From contig NZ_JABANC010000005.1 of the NCBI RefSeq assembly GCF_012931685.1, forward strand, positions 153,181 through 217,180: a DNA stretch of 64,000 bases. Direction: 5' to 3'. The first letter of the stretch is position 1, and each line of letters begins with the position of its first letter. Positions 25,714-34,830 of this stretch are shown here, one piece after another. The stretch comes from Hanstruepera ponticola (GTDB lineage: Bacteria; Bacteroidota; Bacteroidia; Flavobacteriales; Flavobacteriaceae). Under the pieces are notes generated by a model. It saw only the letters and a program-made list of their open reading frames with translations, was not told where the DNA came from and did no database searches. A program made the translations under genes and the position numbers.

Positions 25714-26372
25714 TTCTAGAAATAGACAATGTTGAATTAAATTTTTCCGATAAACGTATTTTAAACGGTATTTATTTAAAAGCTGAAACCGGAAAAGTCA
25801 CAGCTATTTTAGGCAGTAACGGTAGTGGAAAAAGTTGTTTACTCCATATCATATTTGGTTCTTTAAAGCCAAAATATAAGCTCATACGACTAAACAAAGA
25901 ACCCGTTTTAAAATCCTTATATCTTACTAGAAAAGTTTCTTTTTTACCTCAACATCATTTTATTCCTGACCAAACCAAAATAAGAACCGTTTTTAAATTG
26001 TTTAAAGTTGATTGGTCTGATTTTACTGATGAATTTCCACAGTTCAAGATTTTTAATAACAAGCGTTTTAATAGATTGTCAGGTGGTGAACGTCGGGTGA
26101 TTGAAATCTATTTAATCCTTAAAAAAGCAGGTGAAATTGTCTTACTTGATGAACCTTTTAATGGTGTTGCTCCATTATATATTGAAACTATAAAAACACT
26201 CATTAATCAAGAAAAGCGAGATAAAATCATACTTCTTACTGACCATAGATATACCGAAGTTATTGATGTTTCTGATACTATTTACCTAATAACAAATGGC
26301 TGCAGTAAGCTTATAAATGATTTAAGTGAATTAAAAGATTACAAATACCTTACACAAAATATTAGCAATTAA
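25710..26372 (+). CDS. ABC transporter ATP-binding protein
   Basis: This 220-residue ATPase has Walker A GSNGSGKSCLL (about residue 35), Q-loop region SFLPQHHFI, signature FNRLSGGERRVIE, and Walker B EIVLLDEPFNGVAP with an H-loop in LLTDHRYTE. The usual hallmarks are intact, so it should hydrolyse ATP. The only visible partner is the 95-residue membrane protein overlapped upstream; no substrate-binding protein is near. Substrate unknown. Confidence 0.92.
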   Translation: MILEIDNVELNFSDKRILNGIYLKAETGKVTAILGSNGSGKSCLLHIIFGSLKPKYKLIRLNKEPVLKSLYLTRKVSFLPQHHFIPDQTKIRTVFKLFKVDWSDFTDEFPQFKIFNNKRFNRLSGGERRVIEIYLILKKAGEIVLLDEPFNGVAPLYIETIKTLINQEKRDKIILLTDHRYTEVIDVSDTIYLITNGCSKLINDLSELKDYKYLTQNISN

Positions 26373-26399
26373 AAAAAGGAAGCCAAATAGCTTCCTTTT
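26371..26399. terminator. Bidirectional terminator (ABC / nrdJ)
   Basis: Stem AAAAGGAAGC-CAAATA-GCTTCCTTTT with A- and T-runs; lies between the convergent ABC gene and nrdJ. Confidence 0.88.
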
Positions 26400-26420
26400 A
26401 TATTACAGATTTTAATGATC

Positions 26421-28979
26421 CTAACCACATTTAGAAGAACCACAGTCCTTACAGGTTAAGCAACCTTCTTGATAGATTAAATTTTCAGATTGACAATTAG
26501 TACACGTTTGTCCCTTTGCTTTCGTTCCATCAGCTACGTAACGTTTTAGTGCTCTACCTACACCATTTTTCCAAGTGTTTATAGACTCACTATCCAACTG
26601 AAGGCTATTGATTAATTCCACAATATTATCAATAGGCATTCCATGACGCATAGTACTTGATATTAATTTAGCATAATTCCAGAATTCTGGATTAAATTTA
26701 TGTGACAAGCCTTCAATAGTCGTTTTATAACCTCGTTTATTTTGGTACTGAAAATCATAACGCGACGTTCCATCGGTATTTCGATTTTTAATGATGAGGC
26801 CATTTTCTACCCAACGCGGAATTAAAATGCCGTCTTCATCATCTGCTAAACCAGTAAATATTTCATAAGGTTTCCCATCAATCAATCCTATAAAAGCAAT
26901 CCATTTTTCCTTTTTATTCTGAAAACGCACAACATCAGCTTCTAAAATCTCTGGTCTTTTTACAGGGAAATTAGTTAAGGTATCGGTTTGTTCATCTTCT
27001 TTTTTCTCATCATTTGAGATTAACACACCTGAACGGGAACCATCGCGATAAACCGTAACACCTTTACAACCTACTTCCCAAGCCTTTAAGTATAATTCTC
27101 CAACCAATTCCTCACTAACATCGTTTGGCAAATTGATAGTCACACTTATTGAATGATCTACCCATTTCTGAACAGCTCCCTGCATGGTCACTTTACTCAA
27201 CCAATCCACATCATTTGAAGTCGCTTTGTAATAAGGCGATTGTTTAACGATAACATCTAGTTCATCTTGAGAATAGTTTTTTGAAGTATCTATGTCATTG
27301 ACTTCCATCCATTGCTTGAATTTATGGTGAAAAACCACATATTCTTCCCATGAATCACCTACTTCATCTACGAAATCTACCCTAACATTCTTGTCATTAG
27401 GATTAACTTTTCGTCTGCGTTTATAAACTGGTAAAAATACTGGCTCAATACCTGAAGATGTTTGCGTCATTAAGCTTGTTGTCCCTGTGGGTGCAATGGT
27501 CAATAAGGCTATGTTACGACGACCATATTCGAGCATGTTATAATATAACTTTTCATCTTCAGCTTTCAGACGTTGAATAAATGGATTGTTTTTTTCTCTA
27601 TCCGAATCGAAAATGGAAAAGGCACCACGTTCTTTAGCAGTTTGAACAGAAGCTCTATATGCTTCAATTCCTAATGTTTTATGAACTTCAACTGAAAAAT
27701 CGTTACCTGCCTGACTACCATATTGTATTCCTAAGGCAGCCAACATATCGCCTTCGGCAGTTATACCAATTCCCGTACGACGACCTTCTTCAGCTTTCTT
27801 TTTAATATTTAACCATAAGTTTAGCTCGGTAGCTTTAATATCATTCTGCTCTGGATCAGCATCAATTTTTTCTAAAATTCCGTCTATTTTCTCCAATTCT
27901 AAATCAATGATATCATCCATTATGCGTTGCGCATAAACCACATGCTGCTTAAACAATTCAAAATTGAAAGTAGCCTCTTTTGTGAAAGGTTTTTCTACAT
28001 AAGAAAATAAATTGATTGCTAGTAAGCGGCACGAGTCATATGGACAAAGCGGAATTTCACCACACGGATTTGTTGACACCGTTTTATAGCCTAAATCGGC
28101 ATAACAATCTGGAACCGATTCATTAATAATAGTATCCCAAAACAAGATTCCGGGTTCAGCAGATTTCCATGCATTATGTACAATTTTCTTCCAAATACCA
28201 TTGGCATCTATAGTTTTAGAAAATTTAGGTGAATTGCTGAAAATTGGATACTTCTGCGTGTAGTTAGTATTCTCTTTCACAGCACGCATAAAAGCATCAT
28301 CAATTCTAACTGAAACGTTTGCTCCAGTTACTTTTCCTTGTTCCAATTTGGCATCTATAAAATCTTCTGAATCAGGATGATTAATTGAAACCGATAACAT
28401 TAATGCACCACGACGACCATCTTGTGCGACTTCGCGCGTTGAGTTAGAATAACGCTCCATAAACGGTACAATGCCAGTAGATGTTAAAGCTGAATTTTTT
28501 ACTGGAGAACCTTTTGGCCTGATATGCGATAAGTCATGCCCAACTCCACCACGACGCTTCATAAGCTGTACTTGCTCTTGGTCAATTTTCATAATGCCTC
28601 CATAAGAATCAGAATTACCATCATTACCAATAACAAAACAGTTTGAAAGTGATGCTGTTTGATATGGATTACCTATTCCTGCCATAGGACTCCCTTGTGG
28701 CACGATGTATTTAAAATTCCTTATGAGATTAAATACCTCATCTTCTGATAATGGATTGGGATAACGTGATTCAATTCGAGCAATTTCTTTTGAAATACGA
28801 CGATGCATATCGTTTGGTGTTAACTCATATAAATTGCCATGCGAATCCTTTAGAGCATATTTATTTATCCAAACTTGAGCCGCTAAATCATCTCCATTAA
28901 AATAGTCAATAGACGCTTTTAAAGCCTCTTCTTGAGTAAACGTTTTTTCTGTAACTTTAGGTTTAATTTGTGTTGGCAT
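26421..28979 (-). CDS. nrdJ: Class II (B12-dependent) ribonucleotide reductase
   Basis: This 852-residue protein is an adenosylcobalamin-dependent ribonucleotide reductase, making deoxyribonucleotides without an oxygen-dependent radical subunit. Motifs: SLSNCFV (about residue 112) holding one redox cysteine, STNPCGEIPLCP (about 302) with the thiyl-radical cysteine, asparagine and glutamate, and LLTIAPTGTTSLM (about 495) for phosphate binding. The C-terminus is a zinc-ribbon-like tail with CTNC and CKDCGSSKC, likely the reductant relay. Length fits bacterial NrdJ. No NrdAB genes are in this window. I see no cobalamin riboswitch upstream. Confidence 0.94.
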   Translation of the reverse strand: MPTQIKPKVTEKTFTQEEALKASIDYFNGDDLAAQVWINKYALKDSHGNLYELTPNDMHRRISKEIARIESRYPNPLSEDEVFNLIRNFKYIVPQGSPMAGIGNPYQTASLSNCFVIGNDGNSDSYGGIMKIDQEQVQLMKRRGGVGHDLSHIRPKGSPVKNSALTSTGIVPFMERYSNSTREVAQDGRRGALMLSVSINHPDSEDFIDAKLEQGKVTGANVSVRIDDAFMRAVKENTNYTQKYPIFSNSPKFSKTIDANGIWKKIVHNAWKSAEPGILFWDTIINESVPDCYADLGYKTVSTNPCGEIPLCPYDSCRLLAINLFSYVEKPFTKEATFNFELFKQHVVYAQRIMDDIIDLELEKIDGILEKIDADPEQNDIKATELNLWLNIKKKAEEGRRTGIGITAEGDMLAALGIQYGSQAGNDFSVEVHKTLGIEAYRASVQTAKERGAFSIFDSDREKNNPFIQRLKAEDEKLYYNMLEYGRRNIALLTIAPTGTTSLMTQTSSGIEPVFLPVYKRRRKVNPNDKNVRVDFVDEVGDSWEEYVVFHHKFKQWMEVNDIDTSKNYSQDELDVIVKQSPYYKATSNDVDWLSKVTMQGAVQKWVDHSISVTINLPNDVSEELVGELYLKAWEVGCKGVTVYRDGSRSGVLISNDEKKEDEQTDTLTNFPVKRPEILEADVVRFQNKKEKWIAFIGLIDGKPYEIFTGLADDEDGILIPRWVENGLIIKNRNTDGTSRYDFQYQNKRGYKTTIEGLSHKFNPEFWNYAKLISSTMRHGMPIDNIVELINSLQLDSESINTWKNGVGRALKRYVADGTKAKGQTCTNCQSENLIYQEGCLTCKDCGSSKCG

Positions 28980-29153
28980 GTGAGGGTTTAAGTTTTATTT
29001 TTTAATAGCTTTTTACAAGTTGTAAATAAAGCAAAAAAATTAAACTTAAAACATGATAATAATCATAAAGTTTACAGATTTTTAATACAAAAGCTTGATT
29101 TTTAGTCTATTAAAATTTATCAACAAAAAAAAGTTAACAAATTTTTAAATTTT

Positions 29154-30122
29154 TTAAAAATCAACAACCACACCAACACCGAGCATTTGCTTCCATTGAA
29201 TACTAGCACCTTCTTCCATAAATTCAGGTTCATCTTCCATTGGATCTTCGACTTCAACTAAAAGCTTTACATCGTTATCATATCTTAAATGCGACCCTAA
29301 CGTAGCTTTTACATAGCTATTTACCTTAAAATCAAATACCACTTCCCAATCAACGTCTATATTTCCAAAATCATTGATATAATCCGTATAAAAACTCACA
29401 AAATTTTTAATGGAAATATTTTCAAATAACATTGCCTCATAAGCACTGGTAAAAAGAATTCCCAATTCAGTCCTTACACGCTCTCCATCTTTAATTAAAT
29501 TACCATCACTATCAAATTCTGCTGGTGTAACCCCAAAAGAACCTGCATTTGACAACTCCTCATCTAAAACAAATGTATTCTTTAATGTTAAAGGCGAAAA
29601 ATAGGTTGACAATTTCTCAATATTTTTACCATATTCAACTCCACCACCTAAAAACAGATACCCAGGAGCCATAAATCTCGAAATAGGGCTTGATGTATTT
29701 GGATAATTATAGCCATTGGAAAATTGCGACTTAAAACTAAATCGAGCCGAATAATACCAATTAGAGGTCTTATTTCTTCTAAAGCCTAAATTTGATCTAA
29801 TTTCAAAAAGGTCATCTGTTTTTCGTAATTCTTGATCTTGCTGACCATTTATACCATAACGAGCCAAAAAACTGTTATCCCAAATAAAATGGCGATACTC
29901 GTATTTCACTATACTACTTAACGTAAATAAAGCTGAAATTGAATTGGTTCCACCAGAATTCCAGTTAACAAAAGCCACTTCGTTAATATCAACACCTGCC
30001 TTATTTTTCTGTGTCCAAATAGGTTCATTTATTTGAGGTTCTTGCTTAAAGAACAGCAAACTTGGTTGCGCAATAATAAATTTGGTAAATAAAAAAACAG
30101 ATAGAGCTAACAATCTATTCAT
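29154..30122 (-). CDS. DUF3078 family protein
   Basis: ATG 30122 gives 322 residues with a signal peptide (MNRLLALSVFLFTKFIIAQ). The rest is DUF3078-like: WTQKNKAGVDINEVAFVNW, NSGGTNSISALF, DNSFLARYG, LRKTDDLFEIRSNLGF, and a final strand MLGVGVVVDF. This pattern is an outer-membrane beta-barrel rich in aromatic residues. An upstream TTG would extend it by 4 residues but lies before the signal. Function unknown; it may follow the PurM-like gene on the same strand (gap about 29 bases). Confidence 0.85.
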   Translation of the reverse strand: MNRLLALSVFLFTKFIIAQPSLLFFKQEPQINEPIWTQKNKAGVDINEVAFVNWNSGGTNSISALFTLSSIVKYEYRHFIWDNSFLARYGINGQQDQELRKTDDLFEIRSNLGFRRNKTSNWYYSARFSFKSQFSNGYNYPNTSSPISRFMAPGYLFLGGGVEYGKNIEKLSTYFSPLTLKNTFVLDEELSNAGSFGVTPAEFDSDGNLIKDGERVRTELGILFTSAYEAMLFENISIKNFVSFYTDYINDFGNIDVDWEVVFDFKVNSYVKATLGSHLRYDNDVKLLVEVEDPMEDEPEFMEEGASIQWKQMLGVGVVVDF

Positions 30123-30151
30123 ACTAATAATCAATTTTGGAAATTTAAAAA

Positions 30152-31330
30152 CTAATAAGTAAACTCACCAAATTCACTTTTTATTGTCAGTTTCTTTTTT
30201 GCAGATTTCTCAACGCGACCAATAACTCGTGCATTGACATTAAATGATTTTGAGATGCTAACAATATCATCTGCAATTTTTGGTGAAACATATAATTCCA
30301 TGCGGTGACCACAATTAAATACTTGATACATTTCTTTCCAATCGGTTTTGGATTGCTCCTGAATTAATTTAAAAAGTGGTGGAATAGAGAATAAATTATC
30401 TTTTATGATATGTAAATTATCAACAAAATGAAGGATTTTTGTTTGAGCACCACCACTACAATGAATCATTCCGTGAACCTGGTCACTTTTATATTTTTGT
30501 AATACTGACTTAATAATTGGCGCATAGGTTCTAGTTGGCGAGAGAACCAACCTTCCAGCATCAATTGGTGAGTTTTCAACTTCATCTGTTAGTTTCATAC
30601 TTCCAGAGTATACCAAATCACTAGGAACTGAAGCATCAAAACTTTCTGGATATTTTTCTGCTAAATATTTATGAAACACATCATGTCTTGCAGAAGTCAA
30701 TCCATTACTACCCATACCACCATTATACTCCTTTTCGTAAGTTGCCTGACCAAATGATTCCAACCCAACTATAACATCACCTTCTTTTATATTTACATTA
30801 TCAATAATATCAGCTCTTTTCATTCTTGCTGTAACCGTTGAGTCAACTATGATAGTTCTTACCAGATCACCAACATCAGCCGTTTCTCCGCCAGTTGAAT
30901 GAATTGTCACTCCAAACTTATTAAGATCGTTAATGAGCTCTTCTGTACCATTTATTATTGCTGAAATGACTTCACCTGGTATGAGGTTTTTATTTCTACC
31001 TATAGTTGATGATAGCATGATATTATCAGTTGCACCCACACATAGCAGATCATCAATATTCATAATTAAAGCATCTTGAGCTATACCTTTCCAAACCGAC
31101 AGATCACCCGTTTCTTTCCAATACATATAAGCCAATGATGATTTTGTACCTGCACCATCTGCATGCATAATTAAACAATAGTCGTCATCATTTGTTAAAT
31201 AATCAGGAACAATTTTACAAAACGCTTTAGGAAAAAGTCCTTTGTCAATGTTTTTAATAGCGTTGTGCACATCTTCTTTAGATGCCGAAACACCTCTTTG
31301 TGCATATCGCTTACTTATTTCTTGGCTCAT
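30152..31330 (-). CDS. PurM-like AIR synthase-related protein
   Basis: This 392-residue protein is related to phosphoribosylformylglycinamidine cyclo-ligase (PurM). It carries MHADGAGTKSSLAYMYW, AQDALIMNIDDLLCVGA, STGGETADVGDLVRT and DVIVGLESFGQATYEK, with an FNCGHRMELYV tail. These match the ATP-grasp-free PurM/SelD/ThiL fold. Bacteroidota have this longer form (about 390 residues) besides shorter PurM; whether it performs purine synthesis or a related ATP-dependent reaction cannot be decided here. DUF3078 follows 29 bases later on the same strand. Confidence 0.82.
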   Translation of the reverse strand: MSQEISKRYAQRGVSASKEDVHNAIKNIDKGLFPKAFCKIVPDYLTNDDDYCLIMHADGAGTKSSLAYMYWKETGDLSVWKGIAQDALIMNIDDLLCVGATDNIMLSSTIGRNKNLIPGEVISAIINGTEELINDLNKFGVTIHSTGGETADVGDLVRTIIVDSTVTARMKRADIIDNVNIKEGDVIVGLESFGQATYEKEYNGGMGSNGLTSARHDVFHKYLAEKYPESFDASVPSDLVYSGSMKLTDEVENSPIDAGRLVLSPTRTYAPIIKSVLQKYKSDQVHGMIHCSGGAQTKILHFVDNLHIIKDNLFSIPPLFKLIQEQSKTDWKEMYQVFNCGHRMELYVSPKIADDIVSISKSFNVNARVIGRVEKSAKKKLTIKSEFGEFTY

Positions 31331-31367
31331 GGAAGTTTAGTTGAACTGCAAAAATAAGAATTGTAAT

Positions 31368-32051
31368 CTATTTATTGTCGGGAATTGGGTTCGATTTAAT
31401 GACCGTAGGAATATTTTTAAGTATTTTGGCTTTCTTCTTTTTTCCTCCAAAATAAAAATTAATACCAAAGGCAATTCGCCAATAAACATCATCAGCATTT
31501 CCAAACACTTTTCCATCCACTTCGTCACTAAAAACCATATTGTAATCAGCGTACAATTTAAGACCAACGCCTTCATATGCAATGTACTCGACACCAAGAC
31601 CTCCCTGTACTTTAGTATCTACTTGGGTAAAATAATTAGCAGCATTGATTCCTCCACCAGCATATGCAAATGGTGAAACTCGCTCATGCGGAAAAGGCAA
31701 CACTTCTAGATTTAAATCAAAAGACATAAAACCTTCATTAAACAAATCTTTGTAGGCTAAATTAAATTTATGATACCCAATGTTAACATTTACATATGGA
31801 ATAATATAGCGTTTGTAACCAAAATGCGTGTAAATTTCAAACAGCGGATCCATATAATCACCATTAATTACCGAAGTTCCAATACCAATATCAATTGTAT
31901 TCGTTCCTCTGTAATCATAAAAATCAGTTTTTGGAATCTCTATAATTTTATTAGTTTCATTTTCTTGAGCATAGCTAACAGCTCCAAAAAAAAGACACGT
32001 ATAAAGCAACATGAATTTTTTCAGAAAATATTTGCAAGACAAACTTTTCAT
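31368..32051 (-). CDS. Outer-membrane beta-barrel protein
   Basis: ATG 32051 gives 227 residues; an upstream TTG is unlikely. Signal peptide ends near SYAQ. The body reads as repeating strands ending in FGINFYFGGKKKK, with TIDIGIGTSVINGDYMDP and GGLGVEYIAYEGVGLKLYADYN. It resembles the barrel domain attached to CsgG-like curli secretion proteins in Bacteroidota, but the CsgG part is absent. The basic tail after the last strand is unusual. Function unknown. Confidence 0.7.
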   Translation of the reverse strand: MKSLSCKYFLKKFMLLYTCLFFGAVSYAQENETNKIIEIPKTDFYDYRGTNTIDIGIGTSVINGDYMDPLFEIYTHFGYKRYIIPYVNVNIGYHKFNLAYKDLFNEGFMSFDLNLEVLPFPHERVSPFAYAGGGINAANYFTQVDTKVQGGLGVEYIAYEGVGLKLYADYNMVFSDEVDGKVFGNADDVYWRIAFGINFYFGGKKKKAKILKNIPTVIKSNPIPDNK

Positions 32052-32135
32052 ATATTTATTAATCAATAGATTAAGAATAGCACTTGCAATATAGCAAAAC
32101 CATTTATATACTTAAAAATCAAATGAGTAAATTAG

Positions 32136-32166
32136 GAATAAAAAATCACGGTAAACTACCGTGATT
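32136..32166 (-). terminator. Terminator of small secreted peptide gene
   Basis: Perfect 10-bp stem AATCACGGTA-AAC-TACCGTGATT with a T-run on the minus strand, 42 bases after the peptide stop. Confidence 0.88.
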
Positions 32167-32207
32167 AATATAAAGGGAAAATTAAATTACGTTTTTAAAG
32201 TTTGCTT

Positions 32208-32345
32208 TTACCCAATAGCAGAATCATTCATTTCGTTTTTTACAACTTCTTGTGATGAAGTATCATCATCACGAGATTCATTGGCTTGAGAAAAGATGAA
32301 GGTTGCTGCCATAAGCATAAGCACACTTATAATGAGCCTTTTCAT
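32208..32345 (-). CDS. 45-residue secreted peptide
   Basis: On the minus strand an ATG at 32345 opens a 45-residue frame: MKRLIISVLMLMAATFIFSQ is a textbook signal peptide and the mature 25 residues are acidic and polar (ANESRDDDTSSQEVV...). It has a promoter match and a terminator of its own, so it is very likely real although it is shorter than most annotation cutoffs. Function unknown. Confidence 0.75.
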   Translation of the reverse strand: MKRLIISVLMLMAATFIFSQANESRDDDTSSQEVVKNEMNDSAIG

Positions 32346-32374
32346 GTTAATTTAAATAATGATTAATAGCATAA

Positions 32375-32382
32375 CAAAAATA
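32375..32382 (-). promoter_or_regulatory. Promoter -7 element for small secreted peptide
   Basis: TATTTTTG on the minus strand matches TAnnTTTG, 29 bases before the ATG. Confidence 0.6.
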
Positions 32383-32470
32383 CTAATTATTTGACGTGAT
32401 AATATTGAGTAACATGATTATTCGTTGATATACTTAAATTATCAGACGAATTGCATCTGACAACTTTATA

Positions 32471-32496
32471 AAAAAAAAGCCCTGATAAACAGGGCT
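32471..32496 (-). terminator. Terminator of glutamine synthetase gene
   Basis: Stem AGCCCTG-ATAAA-CAGGGCT with T-run on the minus strand, 20 bases after the stop. Confidence 0.9.
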
Positions 32497-32516
32497 CTAA
32501 ATAAGAATAACTTTAA

Positions 32517-34703
32517 TTACTTAGTAAAAAGCAACTCTCTATACTTCGTTAATGGCCAAAGTTCATCATCAACCAACAACTCTAATTTATCACAATGATA
32601 TCTAATTTCATCAAAAAGCGGCTTTACCTTAAAACAGTAAGCATCTGCTTTTTTATCAATATCAGTCATGTTATTAGCCTTTTTACGCTCATTAGTCATT
32701 TTTGTCACATTAGAGTTTATTGACGCAATATGTTCAGAAATCTCTTCTATTAGCACAAGTTGTTCCTTGGCAAACTTCTTAAAACTAGCTCCATAAATCT
32801 CCTTAAGACCTTTTACATTTTTGATAAGAATATTTTGGTAACGAACAGCTGTTGGAACGACATGGTTTCTCGCAATATCACCTAAAACACGTCCTTCAAT
32901 TTGGATTCGCAACACATATTCTTCCATTTCAATTTCATAACGCGCTTCAGCTTCCACCCTATTCATGACACCAAGTTCTTCAAACATTTTTAACGTTTTA
33001 TCAGAAACTTTTGCCTTGAGTGCTTCTGGCGTGGTTTTGTTATTACTTAATCCACGTTTTTTAGCTTCCTTTTCCCATTCTTCGCCATAACCATTTCCTT
33101 CAAAAAGAATGTTTTTAGATTTCTTGATATACTCTCTTAACACATTAAAAACAGCTTCATCTTTCTTTAAATCTTTTTTATCAATAAGCGCATCTACTTC
33201 AGATTTAAACTCTATTAATTGTTTCGCCATAATAGTGTTTAAAACAGTCATCGCATTGGCACAATTTGCTTTAGAACCAACAGCTCTAAATTCAAATTTA
33301 TTTCCTGTAAAGGCAAAAGGAGATGTTCTATTTCTATCTGTATTATCCAATAAAATTTCAGGAATTTTACCAACTACATTTAACTTCAAATCAGTTTTTT
33401 CTTCTGGTGAAAGTTTGCCGTTAGTTACATTCTGCAATTCATTAAGTACATTTGTTAATTGCTCACCAATAAAAACTGATATAATTGCTGGTGGTGCTTC
33501 ATTTGCGCCTAAACGATGGTCATTACTCGCTGAAGCAATTGCAGCACGTAACAATTCTTCATTATCATTAACCGCTTTTATGGTATTAATGAAAAAAGTT
33601 AAGAATTGTAAATTACTCATTGGCGTCTTTCCTGGACCTAATAAATTAACTCCAGTATCTGTACTTAAACTCCAGTTATTATGTTTACCCGAACCGTTTA
33701 CTCCTGCAAAAGGCTTCTCATGAAATAATACTTTAAAATCATGTCTTTCTGCTACCTTATCCATAACATCCATTAATAGTGAATTATGGTCAACTGCTAA
33801 ATTAGCTTCATCATAAACTGGAGCTAACTCAAATTGGTTCGGAGCTACTTCATTGTGTCTTGTTTTTACTGGAATTCCCAAAAGCATGCATTCAGTTTCA
33901 AGATCACGCATATACTGCATGGCTCTATTTGGGATGGTTCCAAAATAATGATCATCTAATTGTTGTCCTTTGGCAGGAGAATGACCTAAAAGCGTACGAC
34001 CTGTTAAAACTATATCTGGTCTTGATGCTACCAGAGAACTATCAATTAAAAAATACTCTTGCTCCCAACCCAAAGAAGCATTTACTTTCTTAACGTTTTT
34101 GTCAAAATACTTACACACGTCAACAGCAGCACCATCAACCGCCTGTAACGCTCTTAATAGTGGCGTTTTGTAATCTAAAGCCTCACCTGTATAAGCCACA
34201 AACACAGTTGGAATACACAAGGTTGTACCATATATAAAAGCTGGCGACGTAGGATCCCAAGCTGTATATCCACGTGCCTCAAAGGTATTTCTAATTCCTC
34301 CATTTGGAAAACTAGATGCATCAGGCTCTTGTTGTACTAATTGTCCACCTCCAAATTTTTCTATAGCACGCCCATTTCCAATCGGTTCAAAGAACGCATC
34401 ATGCTTTTCAGCTGTAGCGCCAGTTAGTGGTTGAAACCAGTGTGTATAGTGCGTAGCTCCTTTGGAAATAGCCCATTCTTTCATTCCTGTCGAAATATGG
34501 TCAGCAACCACTCGATCAATTTTAGAACCATTTTGAATAGCATCCATGACACTTAGAAAAGCTTCTTTGGTTAAAAATTGACGCATGGTGTCCTCGTTAA
34601 ACACATTTAAGCCAAAAATGGCCGAACGACGTTCTTTTTCCTCAATGTGAATCGGTTTTCTAGTAAGCGATTCTTTGATAGCATGAAATCTTAAGGTTGA
34701 CAT
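32517..34703 (-). CDS. glnN: Glutamine synthetase type III
   Basis: ATG 34703 gives 728 residues, the expected size for GSIII; the longer open frame upstream is spurious (promoter lies inside it). GSIII makes glutamine from glutamate, ammonia and ATP. Motifs: HYTHWFQPLTGATAEKHDAF near residue 80, KPFAGVNGSGKHNNWS, RLGANEAPPAI, and NRTSPFAFTGNKFEFRAVGS, all conserved in GSIII. C-terminal residues about 500-728 are helical as in this type. Transcribed alone from a good TTG-N22-TACTTTTG promoter. Confidence 0.96.
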   Translation of the reverse strand: MSTLRFHAIKESLTRKPIHIEEKERRSAIFGLNVFNEDTMRQFLTKEAFLSVMDAIQNGSKIDRVVADHISTGMKEWAISKGATHYTHWFQPLTGATAEKHDAFFEPIGNGRAIEKFGGGQLVQQEPDASSFPNGGIRNTFEARGYTAWDPTSPAFIYGTTLCIPTVFVAYTGEALDYKTPLLRALQAVDGAAVDVCKYFDKNVKKVNASLGWEQEYFLIDSSLVASRPDIVLTGRTLLGHSPAKGQQLDDHYFGTIPNRAMQYMRDLETECMLLGIPVKTRHNEVAPNQFELAPVYDEANLAVDHNSLLMDVMDKVAERHDFKVLFHEKPFAGVNGSGKHNNWSLSTDTGVNLLGPGKTPMSNLQFLTFFINTIKAVNDNEELLRAAIASASNDHRLGANEAPPAIISVFIGEQLTNVLNELQNVTNGKLSPEEKTDLKLNVVGKIPEILLDNTDRNRTSPFAFTGNKFEFRAVGSKANCANAMTVLNTIMAKQLIEFKSEVDALIDKKDLKKDEAVFNVLREYIKKSKNILFEGNGYGEEWEKEAKKRGLSNNKTTPEALKAKVSDKTLKMFEELGVMNRVEAEARYEIEMEEYVLRIQIEGRVLGDIARNHVVPTAVRYQNILIKNVKGLKEIYGASFKKFAKEQLVLIEEISEHIASINSNVTKMTNERKKANNMTDIDKKADAYCFKVKPLFDEIRYHCDKLELLVDDELWPLTKYRELLFTK

Positions 34704-34737
34704 AAAATAAGGATTGTAATTATTATTAATTAAAGGG

Positions 34738-34770
34738 CAAAAGTAATTAAATTTAATAACAACTACACAA
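34738..34770 (-). promoter_or_regulatory. Promoter of glutamine synthetase III
   Basis: On the minus strand TTG (34768-34770), a 22-base spacer, and TACTTTTG (34738-34745) match the Bacteroidota promoter; ATG 34703 follows 34 bases later. Confidence 0.75.
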
Positions 34771-34830
34771 TATACCCTATTTTTTTTAGGGTTCAAATTT
34801 AATAAATGATTAATTTAAACCAACAGACCC

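Noticed and set aside
30152..31330. Confident purM call
   Set aside because: The protein fits the PurM fold but belongs to a longer Bacteroidota subgroup whose enzymatic role I cannot confirm, so no gene symbol was given.
33109..33723. Plus-strand ORF inside glutamine synthetase III
   Set aside because: Antisense shadow; the minus frame carries all GSIII motifs.
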